Below, one piece after another: positions 1 through 8,477 of a stretch of 64,000 nucleotides of DNA. This stretch comes from Hydrogenophaga pseudoflava. GTDB lineage: Bacteria > Pseudomonadota > Gammaproteobacteria > Burkholderiales > Burkholderiaceae_C. Under the pieces are notes generated by a model, which was not told where the DNA came from, ran no database searches, and saw only the letters and a list, made by a program, of their open reading frames with translations. A program made the translations under genes and the position numbers. Location: NCBI RefSeq assembly GCF_031020795.1, contig NZ_JAVHJP010000003.1, forward strand, positions 55,408-119,407, read 5' to 3'. The first letter of the stretch is position 1; every line of letters begins with the position of its first letter.

Positions 1-334
1 ACTGCACGGCCAGATCCTTGACGTCGCCAAGGTGTTCGTCGAATACGAGCCGCAGTCGCGCATCGAAGGCGAGATCCAGCACAAGGGCGCCGACTTCGCC
101 GTCACCGAGTTCTGGCAGGTGCTGCGCGGCGAGCGCAGCGGCCGCGACCGCGCCGATCAGGTGACCGTGTTCGACTCGGTGGGCTTTGCGCTGGAGGACT
201 ATTCGGCGCTGCGCTTCATGCAGCAGACCGCCGAGCGCCTGGGCATGGGCGAGCGCATCGCCTTGGTGCCGCAGCTGGCCGACCCCAAGAACCTGTTCGG
301 TTCGCTGCGGGCCACAGCCGCCGTGGCGGCCTGA
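1..334 (+). CDS. Ornithine cyclodeaminase, C-terminal end (partial)
   Basis: Only the last 110 or so residues are in the window; the reading frame enters at base 2 and stops at 332-334. The visible part (DVAKVFVEYEPQSRIEGEIQ, VTVFDSVGFALEDYSALRF) matches the C-terminal Rossmann-side region of the ornithine cyclodeaminase/mu-crystallin family as I remember it. These enzymes convert L-ornithine to L-proline and ammonia using tightly bound NAD+ in the cytosol. Paralogues include lysine cyclodeaminase and alanine or imine reductases, and the substrate cannot be settled from this fragment. The gene converges on cbbO with a 10-base gap, so it is not part of the cbb operon. Confidence 0.8.
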   Translation, partial: LHGQILDVAKVFVEYEPQSRIEGEIQHKGADFAVTEFWQVLRGERSGRDRADQVTVFDSVGFALEDYSALRFMQQTAERLGMGERIALVPQLADPKNLFGSLRATAAVAA

Positions 335-344
335 GCCGCGCCGC

Positions 345-2702
345 TCAGCGCGTCAGCCCCGCATACAGCACCGGCAGCTTCTCCGGCAACCGCTCCACCT
401 TGTCCACCACCAGGTAGTTGCGTGCGCCGAAGATGCGGCCGACGTACTGGTCGGCGCGCGGGTCCAGACTCATGCAGTAAGTCGTCACACCACTGCGCCC
501 CGCTTCTTCCACCGCCTTCTTCGTGTCCTGCCGCAGGTACTGCGGGTCGCGCACGTCCACATCGGCTGGTTCGCCGTCGGTGATGACCAGCAGCAGCTTC
601 TTGCTGCTGCGCTGCGCCTTCAGCGCGGCTGTGGCGTGGCGGATCGCCGCACCCATGCGGGTGGAGAGCTGTCCCTCCATGCCCGCCAGACGCGCCTTGG
701 TGAGGTCGTCGTAGGGCTGGTCGAAGTCCTTGAGGCGCCAGTAGTGCACGTCGTGCCGGCCATCGGAGCAGAAGCCGTGGATGGCGAACGGATCGCCCAC
801 CTTCTGAATTGCGTCGGCCAGCAGCGCGCAGGCCGAGCGCGTGAGATCGAGCACGGTGTTCTCCTGCCCGGCCACCTTGTCGTTCGTTGATTGCGACAGG
901 TCCAGCAGCACCAGCACCGAGATGTCGCGCGTCTTGCGCACGCTGCGCATCATGATGCGCGGGTCGGGCTGCCGGCCCATGCGCATCTCGATCACCGACG
1001 AGAGCGCGGCGTTGAGGTCGATCTCGTCGCCGTCTTCGAGCTTGCGGATGCGCTGCACGCCCTGCGGCTGCATGGCGTCCAGGATGACTTTCATGCGGCC
1101 GATCAGGCGACGGTGTTCGGCCAGGATGCCGTCGATCACCGCCGCGTCGCCGGCCTTGGGGCGGCGCTCCTGCACCGTGGCCCAGGCCGGTCGTTCGAGC
1201 TGGATCAGGTGGTCCCACTCGCCGTAGTGCACCGGCGGCAGCACCGGCTCGCGGCCTTCGCTCTCGTTGAAGGACACACCCAGGTCTTCGTATGGGAACA
1301 GCTCGGTGCCCAGCACCCAGATTTCCTGCGCGTCGTCGCCTGCGCCTTCCACCTCCAGCTCGTTGACGAATTCCATCAGGTTGACCTGCTTGCGCACCTG
1401 CTGCGGAGGCTCGACGCCAGCGGCGATGGCGTGCTCGAAGTCGAAACCGTCGAAGGCCCAGAAGTAGCGGTTGTCGTCGCGGTAGGCCGCGGTCTGCCCG
1501 TCGTTGCGCGGCTGGTAGCTGGGTCCCTGCGCCAGCTCGCGATAGCTGTGCGCCAGCTGCACACCCAGCTCCCACGACACGCTGTTGTCGTAGGGGTTGG
1601 CTAGGAGGCGCGGCATGGCCTCGGCCAGCAACGCTCGGCCCTGGGCGATCCAGGGATGCGTGTCGTCATAGGCCGGGTCGAGCAGCGCGCGCGCCAGGCG
1701 GTCGAGCCAGTCGCCCGCTGTGGTCTGCTGCGTGGCCTGCGCGGTGTGCAGGCTGGCCCACAGCGGACGCAGGCCGGGAAAGCGCGCCAGCGTGAGCGCC
1801 TCGACCCGCGCGTCCTCCACCAGACCGATCAGCGCCATCTGCCAGGGGCTCAGCGACTCGGCCGAGATCGGCTGGCGGGTGAACACCACGTGGGCCGCGG
1901 CGTGCGCGGCGGCGGCGCGGTAGAGCTCGGTGGCGTCCACGGTGCCGGTGTGGCCTTCGACCGCGTCGTAGGCGTCGGGCAGGTGCAGAAAGTAGTCCTC
2001 GATGAAGGGGCGGTAGCCCTCGCGACTCTCGTAGTCGCCCGCGGTGGGACGCATGTAGAAGTCGCGTCCCCAGAGCGCGCGCAAATACATGTTGATGCGC
2101 CGCTGCACGTCCACCAGCAGCGTGCCCTTGCGTTCCTTCTGCAGCATGGCCAGCGACTCTTTGGACTGCAGGCCGAAGTAGGCGATCTGTTCTTCGTAGT
2201 TCGTGCGGTGCGCCTGCGCGCCCCAGGTGGCCCAGCGGCGCAGGCCGCCCAGCGTGAGCTGGCCGAACAGCGCGTCGAGCCGACCCAGCATGGGCCGCAG
2301 ACCGCGCGGCGCCTGCGCCACCAGCGTGTTGAGAAACTGCAGGTACTGCAGGAAGAGCGCGCCGTCGGCCAGGCGGCGCGCGGCGGTGGGAGCGGTGGCG
2401 AGAACCAGTTCGATCACCGCGCCGGAGGTCTTGGACGCGAGCATGAGAGCGGTGGTGGCGAGTTCACCCACCACGTCTTCACCCACCTCGCGCGCCACTT
2501 GTGGTGCCCCGTCGATCCAGGCGTTGACCGGTTCATCACCCCGGCCCAGGCCGCGCAGCGCGGACGCGCCCTTGACGTAGTTGTCCAGCCCGCGCGCGGA
2601 AAACACCTTGACGGCGTCTGGCCAGCTGCGCTCCAGCAGCTCGCGCGAGGCCGGCGACAGCGGGTCGGTCCACTCGGCGTGGTCGTGCAGGTGGACGCTC
2701 AT
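345..2702 (-). CDS. cbbO: Rubisco activase adaptor CbbO (von Willebrand factor A protein)
   Basis: This 785-residue protein is the substrate-recognising partner of the AAA+ motor CbbQ. In the known CbbQO activases, CbbO binds inhibited Rubisco and the CbbQ ring remodels it to release tight-binding sugar phosphates. The C-terminal 200 residues form a von Willebrand factor A domain: a MIDAS motif DLSQS near residue 600 and a later VITDGEPAD stretch are visible. The N-terminal part is long and mostly helical. It follows cbbQ with a 6-base gap and is the last gene of cbbLSQO, transcribed leftwards. Length and gene order fit the cbbO of form IA (IAq-type) loci. I see no truncation. Confidence 0.93.
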   Translation of the reverse strand: MSVHLHDHAEWTDPLSPASRELLERSWPDAVKVFSARGLDNYVKGASALRGLGRGDEPVNAWIDGAPQVAREVGEDVVGELATTALMLASKTSGAVIELVLATAPTAARRLADGALFLQYLQFLNTLVAQAPRGLRPMLGRLDALFGQLTLGGLRRWATWGAQAHRTNYEEQIAYFGLQSKESLAMLQKERKGTLLVDVQRRINMYLRALWGRDFYMRPTAGDYESREGYRPFIEDYFLHLPDAYDAVEGHTGTVDATELYRAAAAHAAAHVVFTRQPISAESLSPWQMALIGLVEDARVEALTLARFPGLRPLWASLHTAQATQQTTAGDWLDRLARALLDPAYDDTHPWIAQGRALLAEAMPRLLANPYDNSVSWELGVQLAHSYRELAQGPSYQPRNDGQTAAYRDDNRYFWAFDGFDFEHAIAAGVEPPQQVRKQVNLMEFVNELEVEGAGDDAQEIWVLGTELFPYEDLGVSFNESEGREPVLPPVHYGEWDHLIQLERPAWATVQERRPKAGDAAVIDGILAEHRRLIGRMKVILDAMQPQGVQRIRKLEDGDEIDLNAALSSVIEMRMGRQPDPRIMMRSVRKTRDISVLVLLDLSQSTNDKVAGQENTVLDLTRSACALLADAIQKVGDPFAIHGFCSDGRHDVHYWRLKDFDQPYDDLTKARLAGMEGQLSTRMGAAIRHATAALKAQRSSKKLLLVITDGEPADVDVRDPQYLRQDTKKAVEEAGRSGVTTYCMSLDPRADQYVGRIFGARNYLVVDKVERLPEKLPVLYAGLTR

Positions 2703-2708
2703 GGCTCG

Positions 2709-3512
2709 TCAGAAGAACGTGGCCACCGCGGCGTCCAGCGCGTCGCGCATGTCGGGGTCGTCCGTGATCGGGCGCACCAGCGCCACACGGCACGCGGCCT
2801 GCGCGGCCACGCCCTGCGCGATCAGGCTGCCCGCATAGATCAGCATGCGGGTGGAGATGCCTTCGTCCAGGCCATGGCCCTTGAGGTTGCGCGCCCGCCC
2901 GGCAATGCCGACCAGCTTGTCCGCCACGTCGGCTCCGACACCGGTTTCGTGCGCCACGATCTCGGCCTCGATGGCGTGGTCGGGGTAGTTGAAATCGAGC
3001 GCGCCGAAGCGCTGCTTGGTGGACTGCTTGAGGTCCTTCATGAGGCTCTGGTAGCCCGGGTTGTAGGAGATGACGATCTGGAAGTCCGGGTGGGCCTTGA
3101 CCAGTTCGCCCTTCTTCTCCAGCGGCAGCACGCGGCGGTTGTCGGTCAGCGGGTGGATGACGACGGTGGTGTCCTGCCGCGCTTCGACCACCTCGTCGAG
3201 ATAGCAGATCGCGCCGTGGCGCGCGGCCGTGGCCAGCGGGCCGTCCTGCCAGCGGGTGCCGTTGGCGTCGAGCAGGAAGCGGCCGACCAGATCGCTGGCG
3301 GTCATGTCCTCGTTGCAGGCCACGGTGATCAACGGCTTGCCCAGCTTCCAGGCCATGTGCTCGACAAAGCGCGTCTTGCCGCATCCGGTGGGGCCCTTGA
3401 GCATCATGGGCATGCGCACCGAATACGCCGCCTCGAACAGCGCCACCTCGTCGGCGACGGGGCGGTAGTAGGGCTGCCGGGCGATGCGGTAGGCGTCCAG
3501 TGTCTCGCTCAT
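2709..3512 (-). CDS. cbbQ: Rubisco activase AAA+ ATPase CbbQ
   Basis: This 267-residue MoxR-type AAA+ ATPase is the motor of the CbbQO Rubisco activase. Walker A is GPTGCGKT at residues 40-47 and Walker B is ICYLDE at 102-107; a conserved YNPGYQS stretch follows, as in MoxR/NorQ relatives. It lies directly after cbbS (13-base gap) and before cbbO. The ATG at 3510-3512 is preceded by a GGGAGGGG ribosome-binding site. NorQ (nitric oxide reductase) is the closest alternative family, but the Rubisco neighbours and the CbbO partner settle the assignment. Confidence 0.95.
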   Translation of the reverse strand: MSETLDAYRIARQPYYRPVADEVALFEAAYSVRMPMMLKGPTGCGKTRFVEHMAWKLGKPLITVACNEDMTASDLVGRFLLDANGTRWQDGPLATAARHGAICYLDEVVEARQDTTVVIHPLTDNRRVLPLEKKGELVKAHPDFQIVISYNPGYQSLMKDLKQSTKQRFGALDFNYPDHAIEAEIVAHETGVGADVADKLVGIAGRARNLKGHGLDEGISTRMLIYAGSLIAQGVAAQAACRVALVRPITDDPDMRDALDAAVATFF

Positions 3513-3525
3513 GGCCCCTCCCGGT

Positions 3526-3879
3526 TCAGACCGTCTTGCCGCGGTAGATCACCATGCTCGCGCCCTGCGACTGCGAGAAGTTGTCGTAGCCGATCAGGCG
3601 CACGTGGTTGTCCGGGTTGGCCTTGTGGCAGGCCTCGGCCTCGGCCAGGATGCGGTCGATGTCGGTCTCGCCGAACATCGGCAGCTTCCACATGTACCAG
3701 TACGAGTCCATCAGGTACTGCGGCTCGGTGTGTTCGATGGCCGGGTTCCAGCCCTTGCCGACGATGTAGGCGACCTGCTTGCGGATCTCGTCCTGGCTCA
3801 TCGCCGGCAGGTAGGAGAAGGTCTCGAACTTGCGGCTGGCGGGGTCGGAGAGGCGGCTGTGGTAGTCCTGCATGCTCAT
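3526..3879 (-). CDS. cbbS: Rubisco small subunit, form IA
   Basis: The 117-residue small subunit of the L8S8 Rubisco caps the large-subunit octamer in the cytoplasm. Family stretches such as [22 protein letters not shown] and [12 protein letters not shown] are clear, and the length fits bacterial form IA small subunits. The start at 3877-3879 (MSMQDYHSR) is supported by an AAGGA ribosome-binding site; a second in-frame ATG two codons in is the alternative. It is 32 bases downstream of cbbL and surely co-transcribed with it. Longer upstream readings in the same frame run into cbbL on a different frame and are not real. Confidence 0.97.
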   Translation of the reverse strand: MSMQDYHSRLSDPASRKFETFSYLPAMSQDEIRKQVAYIVGKGWNPAIEHTEPQYLMDSYWYMWKLPMFGETDIDRILAEAEACHKANPDNHVRLIGYDNFSQSQGASMVIYRGKTV

Positions 3880-3911
3880 GGTGGTGTCCTTTGCGTTGAT
3901 GGGGTGCGGGT

Positions 3912-5333
3912 TCACTTGTGGGCGATGTCGAGCTTGTCCACGGTGTCGAACTCGAACTTGATTTCTTTCCAGGTTTCCATGGCGATGCGCAGTTCGGGCG
4001 AGTGCTCGGCCGCTTCGAGCAGCACGGCTTTGCCCTCCTTCTCCACCGCCACGCCTTCGTTGCGCGCCTTCACGCAGGCCTCCAGCGCCACGCGGTTGGC
4101 GGCGGCGCCGGCGGCGTTGCCCCAGGGGTGGCCCAGCGTGCCGCCGCCGAACTGCAGCACCGAGTCGTCGCCGAAGATGTTGACCAGCGCCGGCATGTGC
4201 CAGACGTGGATGCCGCCCGAGGCCACCGGCATCACGCCGGGCATGGAGCCGAAGTCCTGGTCGAAGAAGATGCCGCGGCTGCGGTCTTCCTTGATGAAGC
4301 TGTCGCGCATGAGGTCGATCCAGCCCAGGGTCGAAGCGCGGTCGCCTTCGAGCTTGCCCACCACGGTGCCCGAGTGCAGGTGGTCGCCGCCCGAGAGGCG
4401 CAACACCTTGGTCAGCACGCGGAAGTGGATGCCGTGGTGCGGGTTGCGGTCCAGCACGGCGTGCATGGCGCGGTGGATGTGCAGCAGCATGCCGTTGTCG
4501 CGGCACCAGTTGGCCAGACCGGTGTTGGCGCACAGGCCACCGGTCAGGTAGTCGTGCATGATGATCGGCGCGCCCAGTTCCTTGGCGTATTCGGCGCGCT
4601 TGTACATCTCCTCCGGCGTCGGCGCGGTCACGTTGAGGTAGTGGCCCTTGCGTTCACCGGTCTCGCGCTCGGCCTTCTCGATGGCTTCCTGCACGAAGTC
4701 GAACCGCTGGCGCCAGCGCATGAACGGCTGACTGTTGACGTTCTCGTCGTCCTTGGTGAAGTCCAGTCCACCGCGCAGGCACTCGTACACCGCGCGGCCG
4801 TAGTTCTTTCCCGACAGGCCGAGCTTGGGCTTGATGGTGCAGCCCAGCAGCGGGCGGCCGTACTTGTTCATGATGTCACGCTCGACCTGGATGCCGTGGG
4901 GCGGGCCACCGCAGGTCTTCACATACGCGATCGGGAAACGCACGTCTTCCAGGCGCAGCGCACGCAGGGCCTTGAAGCCGAACACGTTGCCCACCAGCGA
5001 GGTCAGCACGTTGACCACCGAGCCCTCTTCGAACAGGTCGATCGGGTAGGCCACAAAGGCGTAGAAGCAGGTGTCGTCACCGGGCACGTCCTCGATGCGG
5101 TAGGCGCGGCCCTTGTAGTAGTCCAGGTCGGTCAGCAGGTCGGTCCAGACGGTGGTCCAGGTGCCGGTGGACGATTCGGCGGCCACGGCGGCGGCCACTT
5201 CCTCGCGGTCCACACCGGCCTGCGGCGTGATCTTGAAACACGCGAGGATGTCGGTGTCCTTGGGGGTGTAGTGGGGCTCCCAGTACGTGCTGCGGTACTC
5301 CTTGACGCCCGCGTTGTAGGTCTTCGTCGCCAT
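3912..5333 (-). CDS. cbbL: Rubisco large subunit, form IA
   Basis: The 473-residue catalytic subunit of ribulose-1,5-bisphosphate carboxylase fixes CO2 onto RuBP in the Calvin cycle. All key residues are present: Lys168 and Lys170 in TIKPK, the carbamylated Lys194 with Asp196 and Glu197 in FTKDDE, His287/Arg288, and the loop-6 Lys327 in GTVVGKLEG. This is the green-type form IA sequence. The start is chosen by the ribosome-binding site: AAGGAG lies 8 bases before the ATG at 5331-5333 but only 2 bases before an in-frame ATG at 5337-5339, and the shorter reading gives the usual 473 residues. First gene of cbbLSQO, divergent from cbbR, which probably controls it. Confidence 0.98.
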   Translation of the reverse strand: MATKTYNAGVKEYRSTYWEPHYTPKDTDILACFKITPQAGVDREEVAAAVAAESSTGTWTTVWTDLLTDLDYYKGRAYRIEDVPGDDTCFYAFVAYPIDLFEEGSVVNVLTSLVGNVFGFKALRALRLEDVRFPIAYVKTCGGPPHGIQVERDIMNKYGRPLLGCTIKPKLGLSGKNYGRAVYECLRGGLDFTKDDENVNSQPFMRWRQRFDFVQEAIEKAERETGERKGHYLNVTAPTPEEMYKRAEYAKELGAPIIMHDYLTGGLCANTGLANWCRDNGMLLHIHRAMHAVLDRNPHHGIHFRVLTKVLRLSGGDHLHSGTVVGKLEGDRASTLGWIDLMRDSFIKEDRSRGIFFDQDFGSMPGVMPVASGGIHVWHMPALVNIFGDDSVLQFGGGTLGHPWGNAAGAAANRVALEACVKARNEGVAVEKEGKAVLLEAAEHSPELRIAMETWKEIKFEFDTVDKLDIAHK

Positions 5334-5449
5334 CTGCATTGCTCCTTGTGTTGGGATGGAATGGAGCGGATTCTTGGCCGGCAAGACAATAAATAAAAGT
5401 AAAATGTTTCTAAGATAACGTTCTGATTTTCAAAACAACAGGCAGCACC
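5334..5449. promoter_or_regulatory. cbbL-cbbR divergent control region
   Basis: These 116 bases separate two divergent start codons. The part from about 5385 to 5440 is strongly A+T-rich in an otherwise GC-rich region, as expected of a promoter and LysR-type binding region. A perfect short palindrome TTTTCAAAA lies just upstream of cbbR, and several A/T-rich half-sites such as TAAAAT and GTTTC stand beside it. CbbR regulators normally bind the shared region between cbbR and the cbb operon. I could not assign a single CbbR box or the -35/-10 elements with confidence. Confidence 0.6.
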
Positions 5450-6343
5450 ATGAACCTGCGCCACGCGACCCTGCACCAGCTGCGTATCTTTCACGCCGTC
5501 GCGCAGCACGGCAGCTTCGCGCGCGCCGCCGAGGCACTGCACCTCTCGCCGCCCACGCTGTCGTTGCAGGTCAAGCAGCTGTCGGAAACGGTGGGGCAGC
5601 CACTGTTCGAGCAGCTGGGCAAGAAGATCTACCTCACCGCCGCCGGCCGCACGCTGGCCGGCGCCTGCGAAGACATCGAGGCGCGCATGGAGCGGCTGGG
5701 CGAGGACCTCGCCGCGCTGCAGGGGGTCGAGCGCGGCAGCGTCAAGCTGGCCATCCTGACCACGGTGAAGTACACCGTACCCAAGCTGCTGGGTGGCTTC
5801 TGCGCGGCGCATCCTGGCATCGACGTGGCCATGGTGGTGGGCAACCGAGAGAAGCTGCTGCAGCGCCTGGCGGGCAATGAAGACGACCTTTACATCATGG
5901 GCCAGCCGCCCGAGCAAATGGACGTGGTCAGCGAGGCGTTTGCCGACAATCCGCTGGTGCTGGTGGCGCCGCCCGACCACCCCCTCGTCGGCAAGAAGCG
6001 CATCGCCCCCGAACGGCTCAGGAGCGAGCCGTTCATCCTTCGTGAGCCCGGTTCGGGCACCCGCCTGACATCGGAGAAGTTTTTTGCCGACCACGGCATC
6101 ACGCTGAAGAACCGGCTGGAGGTGGGCAGCAACGAAGCCATCAAGCAGACCGTGGCCGGCGGCCTGGGCCTGGCCGTGTTATCGGCCCACACGGTGACGG
6201 CGGAGCTCGCGCTGGGCGAGCTGGTGCAGCTGGACGTAAGGGGCTTCCCGCTGATCCGCCGCTGGCACGTGGTGGTGCCGCGCGGCAAGCGCCTGTCAGC
6301 GGCGGCGCAGGCGTTCAAGGACTGGCTGTTCACCCACCGGTGA
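5450..6343 (+). CDS. cbbR: LysR-type regulator CbbR
   Basis: This 297-residue LysR-family regulator has an N-terminal winged helix-turn-helix (residues about 1-65, with SFARAAEALHLSPPTLSLQV) and a periplasmic-binding-type effector domain with the CbbR signatures KYTVPKLLGGFC, YIMGQPPE and EPGSGTR. CbbR proteins switch the Calvin-cycle operon on and sense metabolites such as NADPH or RuBP. Its divergent position beside cbbL supports the name. The 3' end overlaps the convergent CBS-domain gene by 14 bases. A second, clearly related regulator lies at 60760 beside a bicarbonate transporter. Confidence 0.93.
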   Translation: MNLRHATLHQLRIFHAVAQHGSFARAAEALHLSPPTLSLQVKQLSETVGQPLFEQLGKKIYLTAAGRTLAGACEDIEARMERLGEDLAALQGVERGSVKLAILTTVKYTVPKLLGGFCAAHPGIDVAMVVGNREKLLQRLAGNEDDLYIMGQPPEQMDVVSEAFADNPLVLVAPPDHPLVGKKRIAPERLRSEPFILREPGSGTRLTSEKFFADHGITLKNRLEVGSNEAIKQTVAGGLGLAVLSAHTVTAELALGELVQLDVRGFPLIRRWHVVVPRGKRLSAAAQAFKDWLFTHR

Positions 6344-7628
6344 GCGGCGGCCCCAGCGGGCTGATGCGCACCTGGTCGATGCGCCGGCCTTCGAGTTTGA
6401 TCACCTCGAAGTGCCAGCCCGCGCAGTCGACCCCTTCACCCTGCGCGAGCAGCTGGCCGGCCTCGGCCTGCATCAGGCCGGCCACGGTGTTGTAGCGGCC
6501 CTTGTCCTCTTCCGGCAGCTCGTCGATGTCCAGCCGGGCCTTGAGCTCGGCCACGGGCATGGCACCGTCCACCCGCCAGGAGCCGTCGTCCTGCCGGGTG
6601 GCCCAGGCGTCCACCGGCCGCTCGGGGGAGAGCTCGCCGGTGATCGCCTCGAGCAGGTCCAGCGGGGTCATGAGGCCCTGCACCACGCCGTACTCGTCCA
6701 CCACGAAGGCCATCCGCGTGGCGCGCTCGCGGAACTGCTCCAGCAGTTCCATGCCGGTCAGCGTCTCGGGCACGAAGGTGGCGGGCAGGGCATGTTCGCC
6801 GATGGCGCCGGTGGTTCCGGCTTCGCGCAGGGCCAGCAGGCGGGGCAGATGGATCACACCGACCACATCGTCCAGGCCGCCGCGGCACACCGGGTACCAC
6901 GAGTGCCCGAGCGACCAGGCCTGGGCAGCCGCACTCTCGACACTGTCGGCGGCGTCCAGCCAGTGGATGTCGGCGCGCGGCACCATGATCGAGATCAGTT
7001 GCCGGTCGTCGAGCAGGAACACGTTGCGCACCATCTGGTGCTCGTGCGCCTCGATGATGCCTGCGTCCACACCCTCCTCCAGGCTGGCGTTGATTTCCTC
7101 TTCGGTCACGATCTGCTGCGCGCTGGTGTCGATGCGCAGCAACTTGAGCACCCACTGCGTGGTGTGCGTGAGCAGCCAGACGAAGGGCTTGGCGGCCTTG
7201 GCCACATAGGCCATCGGGCGCGACACCCAGCGCGCCACGGTTTCAGGGTAGAGCTGACCGATGCGCTTGGGCACCAGTTCGCCGAACACGATGGTCACGA
7301 AGGTGATGACCGCCACCACGATGCCGGTGGCCACCCCCTGTGCGGTGCCGTCGGCGACCCCGAAGCCGCGGATCCAGGCCGAGAGCTCGTCGCTGAACGC
7401 CGCCTCGCCGACGATGCCGTTGAGCATGCCGATGGAAGTGATGCCCACCTGCACCGACGACAGAAACTGCGTGGGATGCTCCAGCAGGTGCAGCGCGGTC
7501 TGCGCGCCCTTGTCCCCCACCTCCGCCATCGCCGCCAGGCGCGCCTTGCGGCTGGCCGCCAGGGACATCTCGGACATCGCGAACGCGCCGTTGAGCAGCG
7601 TGAGAAAGATGATCAGCAGGGTATCCAT
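6330..7628 (-). CDS. CNNM/CorC-type CBS-domain membrane protein
   Basis: This 432-residue inner-membrane protein has a DUF21/CNNM transmembrane domain (residues about 1-190, beginning MDTLLIIFLTLLNGAFAMSE), two CBS domains in the middle (with the typical MVPRADIHWLD and FVVDEYGVVQGLMT stretches) and a C-terminal CorC/HlyC domain (about 350-430). Bacterial members (CorB, YtfL, PaeA, MpfA) export magnesium or polyamines or affect divalent-cation resistance; the older name haemolysin-like is misleading. Substrate cannot be told from sequence. The gene is divergent from apaH with only 9 bases between start codons, so the two promoters must lie inside the neighbouring gene bodies. Confidence 0.88.
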   Translation of the reverse strand: MDTLLIIFLTLLNGAFAMSEMSLAASRKARLAAMAEVGDKGAQTALHLLEHPTQFLSSVQVGITSIGMLNGIVGEAAFSDELSAWIRGFGVADGTAQGVATGIVVAVITFVTIVFGELVPKRIGQLYPETVARWVSRPMAYVAKAAKPFVWLLTHTTQWVLKLLRIDTSAQQIVTEEEINASLEEGVDAGIIEAHEHQMVRNVFLLDDRQLISIMVPRADIHWLDAADSVESAAAQAWSLGHSWYPVCRGGLDDVVGVIHLPRLLALREAGTTGAIGEHALPATFVPETLTGMELLEQFRERATRMAFVVDEYGVVQGLMTPLDLLEAITGELSPERPVDAWATRQDDGSWRVDGAMPVAELKARLDIDELPEEDKGRYNTVAGLMQAEAGQLLAQGEGVDCAGWHFEVIKLEGRRIDQVRISPLGPPLTGG

Positions 7629-7637
7629 AATCGGGCG

Positions 7638-8468
7638 ATGGCACTTTACCTGATCGGCGACGTGCAGGGCTGTGACGAGGCCCTGGGCCGCCTGCTCGAC
7701 GAGATCGCGTTTTCACCCAGCCGAGACACGCTGGTGCTGCTGGGCGACATGGTGAACCGCGGACCGCAGTCGCTGGCGGTGTTGCGCCGCATGATCGCGC
7801 TGGAAGGCAGTGCGCACGGCCTTCTGGGCAACCACGACCTGCACCTGCTGGCGGTGGCCCACGGCGTGCGCAGGCCACACCGCAGCGACACGCTGGACGA
7901 CATCCTGGCGGCGCCCGACCGGGCCGCCCTGCTGGACTGGCTGCGCGCGCGCCCCCTGGCGCTGCAGATGCAGGGCTGGCTGATGGTGCATGCCGGGGTG
8001 CTGCCGCAGTGGGACGCGGCGCAGACCCTGGCGCTGGCGGCTGAACTCGAGCGCGAGCTGCGCGGCCCGGACTGGGTCGTGTTCCTGCACCACATGTACG
8101 GCAACCGGCCGGACCGCTGGAGCGGCGACCTCCGGGGGGCCGACCGGCTCCGGGTCATCGTGAACGCGCTCACGCGGCTGCGCTTCTGCAGCGCCGAGGG
8201 CGTGATGGAGTTCGAGACCAAGGACAGCGCCGCATCGGCGCCTGAGGGCTTCATGCCGTGGTTCGAAGTGCCGCAACGGCGCAGCGAAGGCACGCGCATC
8301 GCCTTTGGCCACTGGTCCACCCTGGGCAACGTGCCGCGCCGAGATCTGCTGGCGCTGGACACCGGGTGCGTGTGGGGCGGCTGCCTGACCGCAGCCCGGC
8401 TCGGACACGACGGAGATCCCGAACGCATCAGCGTGCGCTGCGTCCAAGCCCGGACGCCAGGCGCCTGA
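7638..8468 (+). CDS. apaH: Symmetrical diadenosine tetraphosphatase ApaH
   Basis: This 276-residue cytosolic metallophosphoesterase hydrolyses Ap4A to two ADP and also removes Np4-type RNA caps in other proteobacteria. The phosphoesterase motifs are in order: GDVQGCDEAL near residue 7, GDMVNRGPQS near 37 and GNHDLH near 65, followed by MVHAG. Length and motif spacing match ApaH rather than PrpE-type or Ser/Thr phosphatases. The start is the ATG at 7638 (MALYLIGDVQG), which begins directly at the first beta strand of the fold. Much longer readings of the frame run back through the opposite-strand gene and are artefacts. It converges with the helicase gene. Confidence 0.94.
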   Translation: MALYLIGDVQGCDEALGRLLDEIAFSPSRDTLVLLGDMVNRGPQSLAVLRRMIALEGSAHGLLGNHDLHLLAVAHGVRRPHRSDTLDDILAAPDRAALLDWLRARPLALQMQGWLMVHAGVLPQWDAAQTLALAAELERELRGPDWVVFLHHMYGNRPDRWSGDLRGADRLRVIVNALTRLRFCSAEGVMEFETKDSAASAPEGFMPWFEVPQRRSEGTRIAFGHWSTLGNVPRRDLLALDTGCVWGGCLTAARLGHDGDPERISVRCVQARTPGA

Positions 8469-8477
8469 AACGCCGGT

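Noticed and set aside
199-3899. Very long open frames opposite to cbbO and cbbQ, and similar frames throughout the window
   Set aside because: They are arginine/alanine/glycine/histidine-rich shadows of GC-rich genes, have no family resemblance, and overlap well-recognised proteins on the other strand.
5340-5384. Longer CbbL with extra N-terminal residues from an ATG upstream
   Set aside because: The ribosome-binding site AAGGAG falls inside that extension, and the 473-residue reading is the normal form IA length.
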